From: Allobosea sp. TND4EK4 | Lineage (GTDB): Bacteria > Pseudomonadota > Alphaproteobacteria > Rhizobiales > Beijerinckiaceae | Direction: 5' to 3' | NCBI RefSeq assembly: GCF_900156025.1 | Contig: NZ_FTMO01000001.1 | Location: 434,001-498,000, forward strand | Length of the DNA stretch: 64,000 nt | Shown: positions 8,466-16,625 of the stretch, piece by piece | Layout of the letters: the number at the start of each line of letters is the position of its first letter | Position numbering within the stretch: position 1 is the stretch's first letter | The notes under the pieces: generated by a model | Told to the model about the DNA's origin: nothing | The model's database searches: none | The model's input: only the letters and a program-made list of their open reading frames with translations | Translations under genes and position numbers: made by a program

Positions 8466-9812
8466 TCAGCGATCGGCGAGCGCGGCTTCGATGGCCCGGC
8501 CGATCGAGAGGATGCGGCGGTCCTGCCCGCCAGCGCCCGCAACCATCAAGCCGACCGGGGCCGTGCCTGCCGGGTGGCACGGTACCGAGAGCGCACAGCC
8601 GTCGAGGAAATTGATCAGCGTCGGGTTGCGCAGGATCAGCAGGTTCGCCGCGCCGTAGGCGCCCTCATCGGCGAGGCTGGCGATGGCCGGCGCAATCACC
8701 GGGACCGTCGGCATCAGCAGCGCGTCGAATCCGGCGATGCGGCGCTCGACCGCCGCCATCCAGGCGGCGCGGGCCGCCACGATGTCGAGATAGTCGGCCG
8801 CGCTGATATCGGCGCCACGACGAATGCGGACGAGGACACGCGGATCATAACGCGGCCCGGCGCGGCCGATCAGCGCGCGGTGCCAGTGCCAGGCTTCGGA
8901 GGCGGCCAAGCCGCCCTTGGCGTTGATCTGCGCGAGTTCCATGAACTCCGGGACTGCGATCTCCTCGACCAGCGCTCCGGCGGCCGAAAGCGCCGAGAGC
9001 GCGGCCTGGAATGCCGCTGCGACGTGATCGTCCAGGCCATCCAGCGCGAGCGTTGTGGGTACCGCGAGGCGCAGGCCTTGCAGGCTCGCCGCTTCGGGCA
9101 CGCGCGGCACCTCTCCCGCCAGGATCGAATCGACGAGCGCGCAGCAGATCACGCTGGCGGCGAGCGGGCCGACCGAATCGAGGCTCATGGATAGAGGCAG
9201 AGCGCCATCGCGCGGAACGCGGCGAGCGGTTGGCTTGAACCCGGTCAGACCGCACAGCGCGGCGGGAATGCGGACCGAGCCGCCGGTATCGGTGCCGATC
9301 GCGGCAGCGGCCATTCCGTCCGTGACGGATATGGCCGCTCCCGAGGACGAGCCGCCGGGAATGCGGCCGGTTCCGCGGTCGAAGGGGTTGAGCGGCGTGC
9401 CGTAATGCGGATTGAGACCGAGTCCCGAGAAGGCGAATTCGGTCATGTTGGTGCGGCCGACAAGGACGGCCCCAGCCGCGACCAGCCGCTCGACCACCGG
9501 AGAGGAGGCCGCGGCGGGCGGCGCGTCGTCGAGCGCCACGCTGCCGGCCCATGTCGTCTCGCCGGCGACGTCGAACAGGTCCTTGATCGAGATCGGCACG
9601 CCTTCCAGCGGCGAGCGGACGATGCCGGCCTTGCGCAGCGTATCGGAAGCGCGCGCCATCTCTCGGGCGCGCTCGGCATAGATTCGCGTGAAGACTCGCG
9701 CCCCCTCACCGTCCGGCGCCAGCGCCTTGGAGAGAGCTGCCTCCGCCAGAGCCTCGGCCGTGACATCGCCTGCCATCAGCGCGGCCTGCAAGTTCGCGAG
9801 CGTGCTTGTCAT
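8466..9812 (-). CDS. Amidase signature-family amidohydrolase
   Basis: A 448-residue protein with the complete amidase Ser-cisSer-Lys triad: Lys77 (VPISIKDLFDVAG), cis-Ser155 (GGSSSGAAI) and the nucleophile Ser179 (TDTGGSVRIPA). It hydrolyses an amide; the substrate is not evident. It is GatA-like in fold, but there is no gatB or gatC nearby and the length fits stand-alone amidases. It follows the RND pump genes on the same strand after a 148-bp gap holding a palindromic repeat, so cotranscription is uncertain. ATG 9812 was preferred over the reading from 9851. Confidence 0.87.
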   Translation of the reverse strand: MTSTLANLQAALMAGDVTAEALAEAALSKALAPDGEGARVFTRIYAERAREMARASDTLRKAGIVRSPLEGVPISIKDLFDVAGETTWAGSVALDDAPPAAASSPVVERLVAAGAVLVGRTNMTEFAFSGLGLNPHYGTPLNPFDRGTGRIPGGSSSGAAISVTDGMAAAAIGTDTGGSVRIPAALCGLTGFKPTARRVPRDGALPLSMSLDSVGPLAASVICCALVDSILAGEVPRVPEAASLQGLRLAVPTTLALDGLDDHVAAAFQAALSALSAAGALVEEIAVPEFMELAQINAKGGLAASEAWHWHRALIGRAGPRYDPRVLVRIRRGADISAADYLDIVAARAAWMAAVERRIAGFDALLMPTVPVIAPAIASLADEGAYGAANLLILRNPTLINFLDGCALSVPCHPAGTAPVGLMVAGAGGQDRRILSIGRAIEAALADR

Positions 9813-9855
9813 CGTCGAGCGTCCTGCGTGAAGACGGCCCGGGCAGAGCACCGGA

Positions 9856-9880
9856 CCGAAAAGTCGGTTCCACTTTTCGG
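9856..9880. repeat. Intergenic palindrome, REP-like
   Basis: CCGAAAAGT-CGGTTCC-ACTTTTCGG is a perfect 9-bp stem with a 7-nt loop, between the RND permease gene and the amidase gene. Sequences of this kind (CCGAAAAGT...ACTTTTCGG followed by a GGATTCG-like block) are frequent intergenic repeats in Rhizobiales. No other clear copy was found in this window. Confidence 0.6.
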
Positions 9881-9960
9881 ACGAATCCGAGGCTCAAACA
9901 AGGAGGTCGATCAGCGTGACCGCGCCCCGTTCGGACGCGGTCAGCAGCGCGCGCGGCAGC

Positions 9961-12900
9961 TCAATGAGCGGCAGCCTGCTCGGGCTCCTTCGCCTTGCCA
10001 CGCCAGCGGCGGACGAGATTGACCACGCCGACATAGAGCAGCGGCACGAAGAACACGCCGACAGCGGTGGCCGCGATCATGCCGCCCATCACGCCGATAC
10101 CGATCGAGTTCTGGCTGCCGGAGCCGGCACCGGTCGCAACGGCGAGCGGTGTCACGCCGAGCACGAAGGCGAGCGAGGTCATCAGGATCGGGCGCAGGCG
10201 CTGGCGCGCGGCCTCGAGGGTCGCCTCGATCAGGCTCTTGCCGTGCTGTTCCTGCTCGATCGCGAACTCGACGATCAGAATGGCATTCTTGGCAGCCAAG
10301 CCGATAGTCGTGAGCAGGCCGACCTTGAAGTAGACGTCGTTGGTCTGGCCGAAGATGGTCGCCGCCAGCAGGGCGCCGAAGACGCCGATCGGCACCGAGA
10401 GCATCACTGCGAAGGGAATCGACCAGCTCTCGTAAAGCGCCGCCAGGCAGAGGAACACCACCAGCATCGAGATGGCGTAAAGCGCGACCGCCTGGCTGCC
10501 GGACAGCCTCTCCTGATAGGACAGGCCCGTCCATTCATGGCTGAACCCCGGCGGCAGCTGCCCCATCAGCCGGTCGATCTCGTCCATGGCCGCGCCGGAG
10601 CTGACACCGGCCGCCGCGGCCCCCTGGATCTCCACGGCGGCCTGGCCGTTGTAGCGCTCGAGCCGCGGGGACCCGTAGCTCCAGCGGCCGGTCGAGAAGG
10701 CCGAGAACGGGACCATCTGCCCGCCGGCATTGCGGACATACCAGCGCCCGACATCCTCCGGCTGCATGCGGAAGGGCGCATCGGCCTGGACATAGACCGA
10801 TTTCACGCGGCCCCGGTCGATGAAGTCGTTGACATAGGCGGAGCCCCAGGCCGTGGAGAGCGTGTCGTTGACGCTGCCCAGCGAGAGCGTCAGCGCGCTT
10901 GCCTTGTCCTGGTCGATCTCGACGGCGTATTGCGGGGTATCCTCCTGCCCGTTCGGACGCGTGCCGGTGAGAACCTTGCTCTGGGCAGCCAGACCAAGGA
11001 GCTGGTTGCGCACCTCCATCAGGCGGGAATGCCCGGCGCCGGCAACGTCCTGCAGGAAGAAGTCGAAGCCGGCCGTATTGCCGAAGCCCTGGATCGCCGG
11101 CGGGGCCAGCGCGAAGACCGTACCGTCCTTGATCGAGCGGAATGCGCCCATCGCGCGCCCGGCGATGGCCTGCGCAGTCGTCGTCTTGCCGGAGCGCTGC
11201 TCGAAGGGCTTGAGACGCACGAAGGCGAGGCCGACATTCTGCCCCTGCCCGCCAAAGCCGAAGCCGGCGACGGTCAGCACGCCGTCGACGAGGTCCTTCT
11301 CCTTGTCGAGATAGTACTTCTGCACCTGGTCCAGCACCGCCAGCGTGCGGTCCTGCGTCGCGCCCACCGGCAGCTGAACGCTTGTGAGCAGGATGCCCTG
11401 GTCCTCGTCAGGCAGGAACGAGCTGGGCAGGCGCGCAAAGAGGAAGGCCATGCCGCCGGTGATCAGCAGGAAGACGAGGAAGAAGCGCAGGGGCCGCCCG
11501 ATCATGCCGGAGACGCCGGAGCGATAGCCGTTGGTCGTGCGCTCGAAATTGCGGTTGAACCAGCCGAAGAAGCCCTTGCGCTCGCCGTGGTCCTTCACCG
11601 GCTTCAGGATCGTCGCGCAGAGTGCCGGCGTCAGAACCAGCGCGACCACGACCGACAGGATCATGGCGGTGACGATCGTGATCGAGAACTGGCGGTAGAT
11701 AATGCCCACCGACCCGCCGAAGAACGCCATCGGCACAAACACCGCCGAGAGTACCGTCGCGATACCGACAAGCGCGCCGGTGATCTCGTTCATCGACTTG
11801 ATCGTCGCTTCCTTGGGGCCGAGCTTCTCCTCCTGCATCACGCGCTCGACGTTCTCGACCACGACGATGGCGTCGTCGACGAGCAGGCCGATCGCCAGCA
11901 CCATGGCGAACATGGTCAGCGTGTTGATGGAGTAGCCCGCGACCGCCAGCACACCGAAGGTGCCCAGCAGCACGACCGGCACGGCCAGCATCGGGATGAA
12001 GGTCGCCCGCAGGTTCTGCAGGAAGACGAACATGACGATGAAGACGAGAATGATCGCCTCGAACAGCGTGTGGACGACCTTCTCGATCGAGAGCTGGACG
12101 AAGGGCGTGGTGTCGTAGGGATAGGTGACCTCGACACCCTCGGGCAGCGTCTGCTTCATCCGCTCGATGGTCGATTGGACCGCCTTGGCGGTGTCGATCG
12201 CATTGGCGCCCGTCGCCAGGCTGATGGCGAGGCCGGTCGTCGGCTGGCCATTGTAGCGCGAAGCGGTGTCGTAGCTCTTGGCACCGAGCTCGATGCGGGC
12301 GACATCGTTCAGCCGCACGATCGAGCCCGAAGAACCGCTCTTCAGGATGATGTTCTCGAACTGCGCGACCGTCTGCAGGCGGGAAGCGGCGGTGACGGTG
12401 GCGTTGAGCTGCTGGCCCTTGACCTGCGGCAGCCCGCCGAGCTGGCCGGCCGACACCTGCGTGTTCTGCGCCTGGATCGCGGCGGCGACATCGCTCGGCA
12501 TCAACGCGTATTTGCGCAGGGCATCGGGGTTCAGCCAGATCCGCATGGCGTAGCCGGCGCCGAAAAGCTGCGTGGTGCCGACACCCTCGACGCGCTTCAG
12601 CGTGTCGTTCAGCGTCGAATCGACATAGTCGGCAAGGTCGGTCGTCGTCATCCGGCCGTCCTTCGAGACGAAGGCGACGACCATCAGGAACCCCGTCGAG
12701 GCCTTGGCCACCGAGATGCCGGTGGTCTGGACGACGCTCGGCAGCTGGCGGGTGACGAGCTGCAGCTTGTTCTGCACCTGCATCTGCGCCACGTCCGGGT
12801 TGGCCGCGCTGGTGAAGGTCAGCGTGATCGAGGCGTTGCCGGTCGAGGTCGAAGTCGCCGTCATGTATTGCAGGTTGTCGAGGCCGGTCATGCCCTGCTC

Positions 12901-13098
12901 GATGACCTTCGTCACCGAATTCTCGACGGTCGCAGCGTCGGCGCCGGGGTAGTTGGCGCTGATCTGAACGGTGGTCGGCGCGATCTGCGGATATTGCGAG
13001 ATCGGCAGCGTGCGCAGAGCCAGAAGGCCGGCCAGCATGATGACGATCGCGACGACCCAGGCGAAGATCGGCCGCTCGATGAAGAAGCGCGAGATCAT
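9961..13098 (-). CDS. RND efflux transporter permease (AcrB/MexB/BepE type, HAE1 family)
   Basis: A 1045-residue inner-membrane pump, the usual family length. The N-terminus [21 protein letters not shown] is canonical. Proton-relay acidic residues are seen in [16 protein letters not shown] (helix 4) and the relay lysine in [14 protein letters not shown] (helix 10). Two large periplasmic loops form the porter and docking domains. It starts 4 bp after the adaptor gene, in one operon. It would export hydrophobic drugs using the proton gradient with an outer-membrane channel (TolC type) encoded elsewhere. Expression is probably repressed by the TetR protein encoded divergently. Confidence 0.96.
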   Translation of the reverse strand: MISRFFIERPIFAWVVAIVIMLAGLLALRTLPISQYPQIAPTTVQISANYPGADAATVENSVTKVIEQGMTGLDNLQYMTATSTSTGNASITLTFTSAANPDVAQMQVQNKLQLVTRQLPSVVQTTGISVAKASTGFLMVVAFVSKDGRMTTTDLADYVDSTLNDTLKRVEGVGTTQLFGAGYAMRIWLNPDALRKYALMPSDVAAAIQAQNTQVSAGQLGGLPQVKGQQLNATVTAASRLQTVAQFENIILKSGSSGSIVRLNDVARIELGAKSYDTASRYNGQPTTGLAISLATGANAIDTAKAVQSTIERMKQTLPEGVEVTYPYDTTPFVQLSIEKVVHTLFEAIILVFIVMFVFLQNLRATFIPMLAVPVVLLGTFGVLAVAGYSINTLTMFAMVLAIGLLVDDAIVVVENVERVMQEEKLGPKEATIKSMNEITGALVGIATVLSAVFVPMAFFGGSVGIIYRQFSITIVTAMILSVVVALVLTPALCATILKPVKDHGERKGFFGWFNRNFERTTNGYRSGVSGMIGRPLRFFLVFLLITGGMAFLFARLPSSFLPDEDQGILLTSVQLPVGATQDRTLAVLDQVQKYYLDKEKDLVDGVLTVAGFGFGGQGQNVGLAFVRLKPFEQRSGKTTTAQAIAGRAMGAFRSIKDGTVFALAPPAIQGFGNTAGFDFFLQDVAGAGHSRLMEVRNQLLGLAAQSKVLTGTRPNGQEDTPQYAVEIDQDKASALTLSLGSVNDTLSTAWGSAYVNDFIDRGRVKSVYVQADAPFRMQPEDVGRWYVRNAGGQMVPFSAFSTGRWSYGSPRLERYNGQAAVEIQGAAAAGVSSGAAMDEIDRLMGQLPPGFSHEWTGLSYQERLSGSQAVALYAISMLVVFLCLAALYESWSIPFAVMLSVPIGVFGALLAATIFGQTNDVYFKVGLLTTIGLAAKNAILIVEFAIEQEQHGKSLIEATLEAARQRLRPILMTSLAFVLGVTPLAVATGAGSGSQNSIGIGVMGGMIAATAVGVFFVPLLYVGVVNLVRRWRGKAKEPEQAAAH

Positions 13099-13102
13099 GG
13101 CG

Positions 13103-14320
13103 TCAGTTCTTCGCGCGAGTGGCCGGCAGCTCGGCTCTGCGATCGGCGGATTTCAGCTCCCCCGTCGCCTCGTCGACGCTGACCTCGACCGGCGTCACCG
13201 TCTGGCCCGCCCGAACGAGTTGCGCGCCCTCGACGATCAGCTTGTCGCCGTCCTTCACGCCCGTATCGACCAGCCAGCTGTTGCCGATGCTGCGACGGGT
13301 CGTCAGCACGCGCTCCTCGACCTTGCCTTCCGCGGTCACGAACTTGCCGGTCGCCTCGCCCTTGGTGTTGCGGCCCACGCCGCGCTGGGGCAGCAGGAAG
13401 CTGTTCTCGGCGATGCCTTCCTGGATCACGGCCCGGACGAACATGCCGGGGAGAAGGACGCGCTCAGGATTGGGGAATTCGGCGCGCACCGTGAACGTGC
13501 CGGTCGTCTCGTCGATATTGGCCTCGGCGAATTCGAGCTTTCCGGACTCCTTGTATTCCGCGCCGATGTCGAGCTTGAGCTTCACGGCCACATTGGGACC
13601 GGTGAACTTCAGCTTGCCGGCATCCACGGCGGCGCGAAAACGCAGCAGGTTGGTGCTGGACTGGGTGACGTCGACGTTGATCGGATCGAGCTTGCGGATG
13701 GTGGTCAGGGCCGTCGCCTGATTGGCCGTCACCAGCGCGCCCGGCGTCAGGGCCGATTTGTCGACACGACCGTCGATCGGCGCCGTCACCTTGGTATAGG
13801 CGAGGTTGATGCGCGCGGTCTCCACGCTCGCCTTTGTCGAGGCGACATCGGCCTGGGCCTGGGCGTATGTGGCGTTCGCGTCGTCAGCGTCCTGCCGGCT
13901 GCCGGCATTGCGCTGCAGCAGCTCGTTGTAGCGATCAGCCCTGATCTTGGCGTTCACCGCCGCGGCCTCCGCCTTCTGCTGCGCCGCGCGCGCGCTGTCG
14001 AGCGCCGCCTGATAGGGCGCCGGATCGATCTCGTAGAGAAGATCGCCGGCCTTGACCTCGCTGCCTTCCTTGAAGACGCGCGACTTGATGATGCCGTTCA
14101 CCTGCGGGCGCACCTCGGCGATGAGGTTCGCAGAAACCCGCCCCGGCAGCTCGGCGGTGATCGCGACCGGCTGCGGATGCAGCACCACCACGCTGACCTG
14201 CGCCTGCGGTTGCGGCGGAGCGGCCGCCTTCTGCTCGTTGCAGCCGGCCGCCGCCAGCGCGAACAACAGTCCGCCCGCAATCAAGGGACGTCGGGACGAG
14301 GGGACGCGCGCGGCCAGCAT
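13103..14320 (-). CDS. RND efflux periplasmic adaptor (membrane fusion protein), lipoprotein
   Basis: A 405-residue AcrA/MexA-like protein. The signal peptide ends in a lipobox (LAAAGC), so it is probably anchored in the inner membrane. It has the biotinyl-lipoyl half-motifs ([24 protein letters not shown] and, after the hairpin, [19 protein letters not shown]), an alpha-hairpin at about residues 105-165 and a beta-barrel domain. It links the RND permease to an outer-membrane channel. The ATG at 14320 has an AGGAG ribosome binding site. It is first in the operon, 66 bp from the divergent tetR-type gene. Confidence 0.95.
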   Translation of the reverse strand: MLAARVPSSRRPLIAGGLLFALAAAGCNEQKAAAPPQPQAQVSVVVLHPQPVAITAELPGRVSANLIAEVRPQVNGIIKSRVFKEGSEVKAGDLLYEIDPAPYQAALDSARAAQQKAEAAAVNAKIRADRYNELLQRNAGSRQDADDANATYAQAQADVASTKASVETARINLAYTKVTAPIDGRVDKSALTPGALVTANQATALTTIRKLDPINVDVTQSSTNLLRFRAAVDAGKLKFTGPNVAVKLKLDIGAEYKESGKLEFAEANIDETTGTFTVRAEFPNPERVLLPGMFVRAVIQEGIAENSFLLPQRGVGRNTKGEATGKFVTAEGKVEERVLTTRRSIGNSWLVDTGVKDGDKLIVEGAQLVRAGQTVTPVEVSVDEATGELKSADRRAELPATRAKN

Positions 14321-14332
14321 GCGTGGCTCCTA

Positions 14333-14356
14333 TTAGGAAACTGACCAGTTTCTTAA
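14333..14356. promoter_or_regulatory. Putative TetR operator between the RND operon and its regulator
   Basis: TTAGGAAACTG-AC-CAGTTTCTTAA is a 24-bp inverted repeat with a single mismatch per arm and a perfect core GAAACTG-AC-CAGTTTC (14337-14352). It lies between the divergent start codons, where a TetR repressor of both units would bind. The symmetry is seen; binding is inferred. Confidence 0.75.
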
Positions 14357-14386
14357 CGCTTGATTTCCCCGCCTGTCAAACCGACA

Positions 14387-15055
14387 ATGACGCCGATGGC
14401 ATCCGAAAGCGACATGGATCTGGCGGTGCGCCGCGCGCCGGGGCGGCCCAAGAGCCGCTCCGACGAAGCCGAGCGCGAGCGCATCACCGCAGGCGCGCTC
14501 GAACTGTTCCTTGCCTCCGGCTATGGCGGCACGACGATGGACGCGGTGGCGGCGCGCTGCGGCGTGTCCAAGCGGACCCTCTATCGCCTGTTTCCGGCCA
14601 AGACGGATCTGTTCCGCGCGATGGTGGCGGACAATCGGCGCAGCATGCTCGCTTTGCCGCGCACCCGCGTCGACGAGCCGCTGGACCAAGCGCTGGCCGC
14701 GATCTTCAGGCTGGACATCGGCGCCGAGCAGGACCAGGGGCGCATGGCCTTCATCCTGCTCGCTGTCGCGGAGGCCGAGCGCTTCCCGGAAATCGGCGAG
14801 GCGCTGCGGCTGGAAGGGGCGGACGCCTCGCGGCGGATGCTCGCCTCCTGGCTGGAGACGCAGCAGCAGGCCGGCCGCCTGCGCCCCTTCCCGCCGGAGG
14901 CCGCTGCCCGCATGCTGATGGACATGATCTTCAGCGTCCAGGCGCGGCGCTTTCCCGGCGACCGCGAGCTCGACAGGGCCGAGCGCATCGCCCATGCCCG
15001 GCAATGCATCGACCTGTTCCTGAACGGGCTCGCGAGCGAGAGTCACGGCAATTAA
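14387..15055 (+). CDS. TetR/AcrR-family transcriptional repressor
   Basis: A 222-residue regulator. After a basic leader (RRAPGRPKSRSDEAERERI) comes the TetR helix-turn-helix (FLASGYGGTTMDAVAARCGVSKRTLYRLFPAKTDLFRAM), then a helical ligand-binding domain. It is divergent from the RND efflux operon with a near-perfect dyad between them, so it probably represses the pump and itself and is released by pump substrates. ATG 14387 was chosen; ATG 14396 is equally possible. Confidence 0.92.
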   Translation: MTPMASESDMDLAVRRAPGRPKSRSDEAERERITAGALELFLASGYGGTTMDAVAARCGVSKRTLYRLFPAKTDLFRAMVADNRRSMLALPRTRVDEPLDQALAAIFRLDIGAEQDQGRMAFILLAVAEAERFPEIGEALRLEGADASRRMLASWLETQQQAGRLRPFPPEAAARMLMDMIFSVQARRFPGDRELDRAERIAHARQCIDLFLNGLASESHGN

Positions 15056-15282
15056 CTGCCTTCTCCGCGGGTCCCTCACCCGTTGCGATGGGCCGCGGCA
15101 GCTTGCACAGCAGGCTCGACGCAACGGCCCGCCCCGGGCGGGACCGTGTTTCGACGTCTCCGGAGGGCTTCGACAGAGCAAACACAGGCTCGGACAGAAA
15201 GCCGGCTGAAGTGACTGGACAGCCCAGCCGGCAGCCTCTATATCGCCCCCACCAACACGGACGGCGCGTCGCGCCCCGGGGC

Positions 15283-15358
15283 GCCCAGGTAGCTCAGTTG
15301 GTAGAGCATGCGACTGAAAATCGCAGTGTCGGTGGTTCGATTCCGCCCCTGGGCACCA
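15283..15358 (+). tRNA. tRNA-Phe (GAA)
   Basis: A 76-nt cloverleaf with encoded CCA. Acceptor GCCCAGG pairs with CCTGGGC, the D-loop AGCTCAGTTGGTAGAGC and T-loop GGTTCGATTCC are standard, and the anticodon GAA is at 15316-15318. The sequence is close to other bacterial tRNA-Phe genes. A TATATC motif about 45 bp upstream could be a -10 box. Confidence 0.97.
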
Positions 15359-15470
15359 TTTTTTTCAAAGACTTGCGATCTTTTCACGGATGGTGAACCG
15401 CCTGCTGCGGTCGCTCCTGGCGAGTGGCTGCTCCGCCGGAACGGGGCCGAGCGCTGGATCAGCAGGGCGT

Positions 15471-16457
15471 TCACGGCCCCGGCGTCGAGCCCCTGACCAC
15501 GCAGCGGGCCTGGAGGGCGAGGCGTTTGGCGGCGCCTTCGGGATGCAGGCCGCGCTCGAGCAGCATCGCCACCGCGTTGCGACCGATCTCCTCCACCGGC
15601 TGCTCGATCACCGTGATCCCTTCCCCGACGATCTCGGTCCAGGGCTCGTTGTCGAAGCCCGCGAGGCCGATCTCCTCCGGCACGCGCAGCCCGGCCCGGC
15701 GGATGGCTCGGACCATGTCCAGCAGCATCACGCCGTTGCTGGCGATCAACGCCTCGGGACGCTGCGATTCCGCCAGAAGCTGCCCGACCGCCGCCTCCGC
15801 GACGCCGGCGCCGTGTTCGAGAAACCGGGCCGCGGGCTCCAGGCCCAGCGCGCGCATGGTCTGTTCATAGCCCTCGCGCCGTTCCCGGCCGGTGGTGCTG
15901 GCCGCGCCGAAGAAGCCGGCGATGCGGCGATAGCCGCGCTGATGCAGGTGGCGCACGAGTTCCGCGCAGGCGCCGGCATTGTCGAGCAGGACCGCGTCAT
16001 GCAGCGACATCGGCGCCGCACGGTCGATCAGCACCAGCGGGAAGGAGAAGCGCGACCGCGTCATCTTCTCCGCGCCCTCCCGCGTCGGCGCGAAGATCGT
16101 GCCGGTGACGCGCTCCTCCTCCATCAGCCGCAGATACATCTGCTCCTTGGCCGGGTTCTCGTCGGTGTTGCAGAGAATCACGCGCAGGCCCCGCTCGAAG
16201 GCGGCGTCCTCGACGGCACGGCTGACCGCAGTGAAGAAGGGGTTGCGGATGTCGGCGACGATCAGCCCGATGGTGCCGCTGTCCCGCGAGCGCAGCCGGC
16301 GGGCCGCGAGATTGGGGCGATAGCCCGTCGCCCGCACAGCATCCTCGACCCGCGCGCGCATCCCGGGATCCACCGGCTTGCCGGCCAGGGTCCGTGAAAC
16401 GGTCGCAGGCGAAACGCCGGCCAGCGCGGCAACCTGCTTGATCCCGACGCGAGTCAT
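15471..16457 (-). CDS. fruR: LacI-family repressor of the fructose PTS locus (FruR-like)
   Basis: A 328-residue LacI/GalR protein. The helix-turn-helix (GIKQVAALAGVSPATVSRTLAGKP) with hinge helix (NLAARRLRS) is at the N-terminus, followed by a periplasmic-binding-like sensor domain (TIGLIVADIRNPFFTAVSRAVE). It is divergent from fruBKA, and the intergenic region has two perfect palindromes centred on AACGTT, the LacI-type half-site. One abuts its own start codon, implying autoregulation. The effector is probably fructose 1-phosphate or a related metabolite, inferred from context. Confidence 0.9.
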   Translation of the reverse strand: MTRVGIKQVAALAGVSPATVSRTLAGKPVDPGMRARVEDAVRATGYRPNLAARRLRSRDSGTIGLIVADIRNPFFTAVSRAVEDAAFERGLRVILCNTDENPAKEQMYLRLMEEERVTGTIFAPTREGAEKMTRSRFSFPLVLIDRAAPMSLHDAVLLDNAGACAELVRHLHQRGYRRIAGFFGAASTTGRERREGYEQTMRALGLEPAARFLEHGAGVAEAAVGQLLAESQRPEALIASNGVMLLDMVRAIRRAGLRVPEEIGLAGFDNEPWTEIVGEGITVIEQPVEEIGRNAVAMLLERGLHPEGAAKRLALQARCVVRGSTPGP

Positions 16458-16458
16458 C

Positions 16459-16470
16459 GAAAACGTTTTC
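16459..16470. promoter_or_regulatory. FruR operator O1 (autoregulatory)
   Basis: GAAAACGTTTTC is a perfect 12-bp palindrome starting 2 bp upstream of the fruR start codon. Its core is identical to that of the second site, 107 bp away. Its position suggests it blocks fruR expression and may take part in looping with the fruB-proximal site. Confidence 0.8.
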
Positions 16471-16565
16471 CTGCCTGATGCTGTGAGAGGAACTGGAACA
16501 GCTTAGTTCTGAAACGCAAGCGAAGACAACGCCCGTCATGGTGCGGCGCAAGATTGACAGAGCGC

Positions 16566-16581
16566 GAGAAAACGTTTTCTC
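16566..16581. promoter_or_regulatory. FruR operator O2 (fruBKA promoter)
   Basis: GAGAAAACGTTTTCTC is a perfect 16-bp palindrome ending 44 bp before the fruB start codon, well placed to cover the promoter or transcription start of fruBKA. It shares the GAAAACGTTTTC core with O1. Confidence 0.85.
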
Positions 16582-16625
16582 AAGTTCCCTGAAAGCAAGA
16601 AGAACTCGATCGGAGGTCAGCGTCC

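Noticed and set aside
8466-9812. Amidase as GatA of the tRNA amidotransferase
   Set aside because: No gatB or gatC neighbours, and the length and context fit a stand-alone amidase.
9916-13182. A 1088-codon open frame antisense to the RND permease
   Set aside because: It mirrors the AcrB-like gene, is made of His/Arg/Asp-rich sequence and lacks any domain; the real product is on the minus strand.
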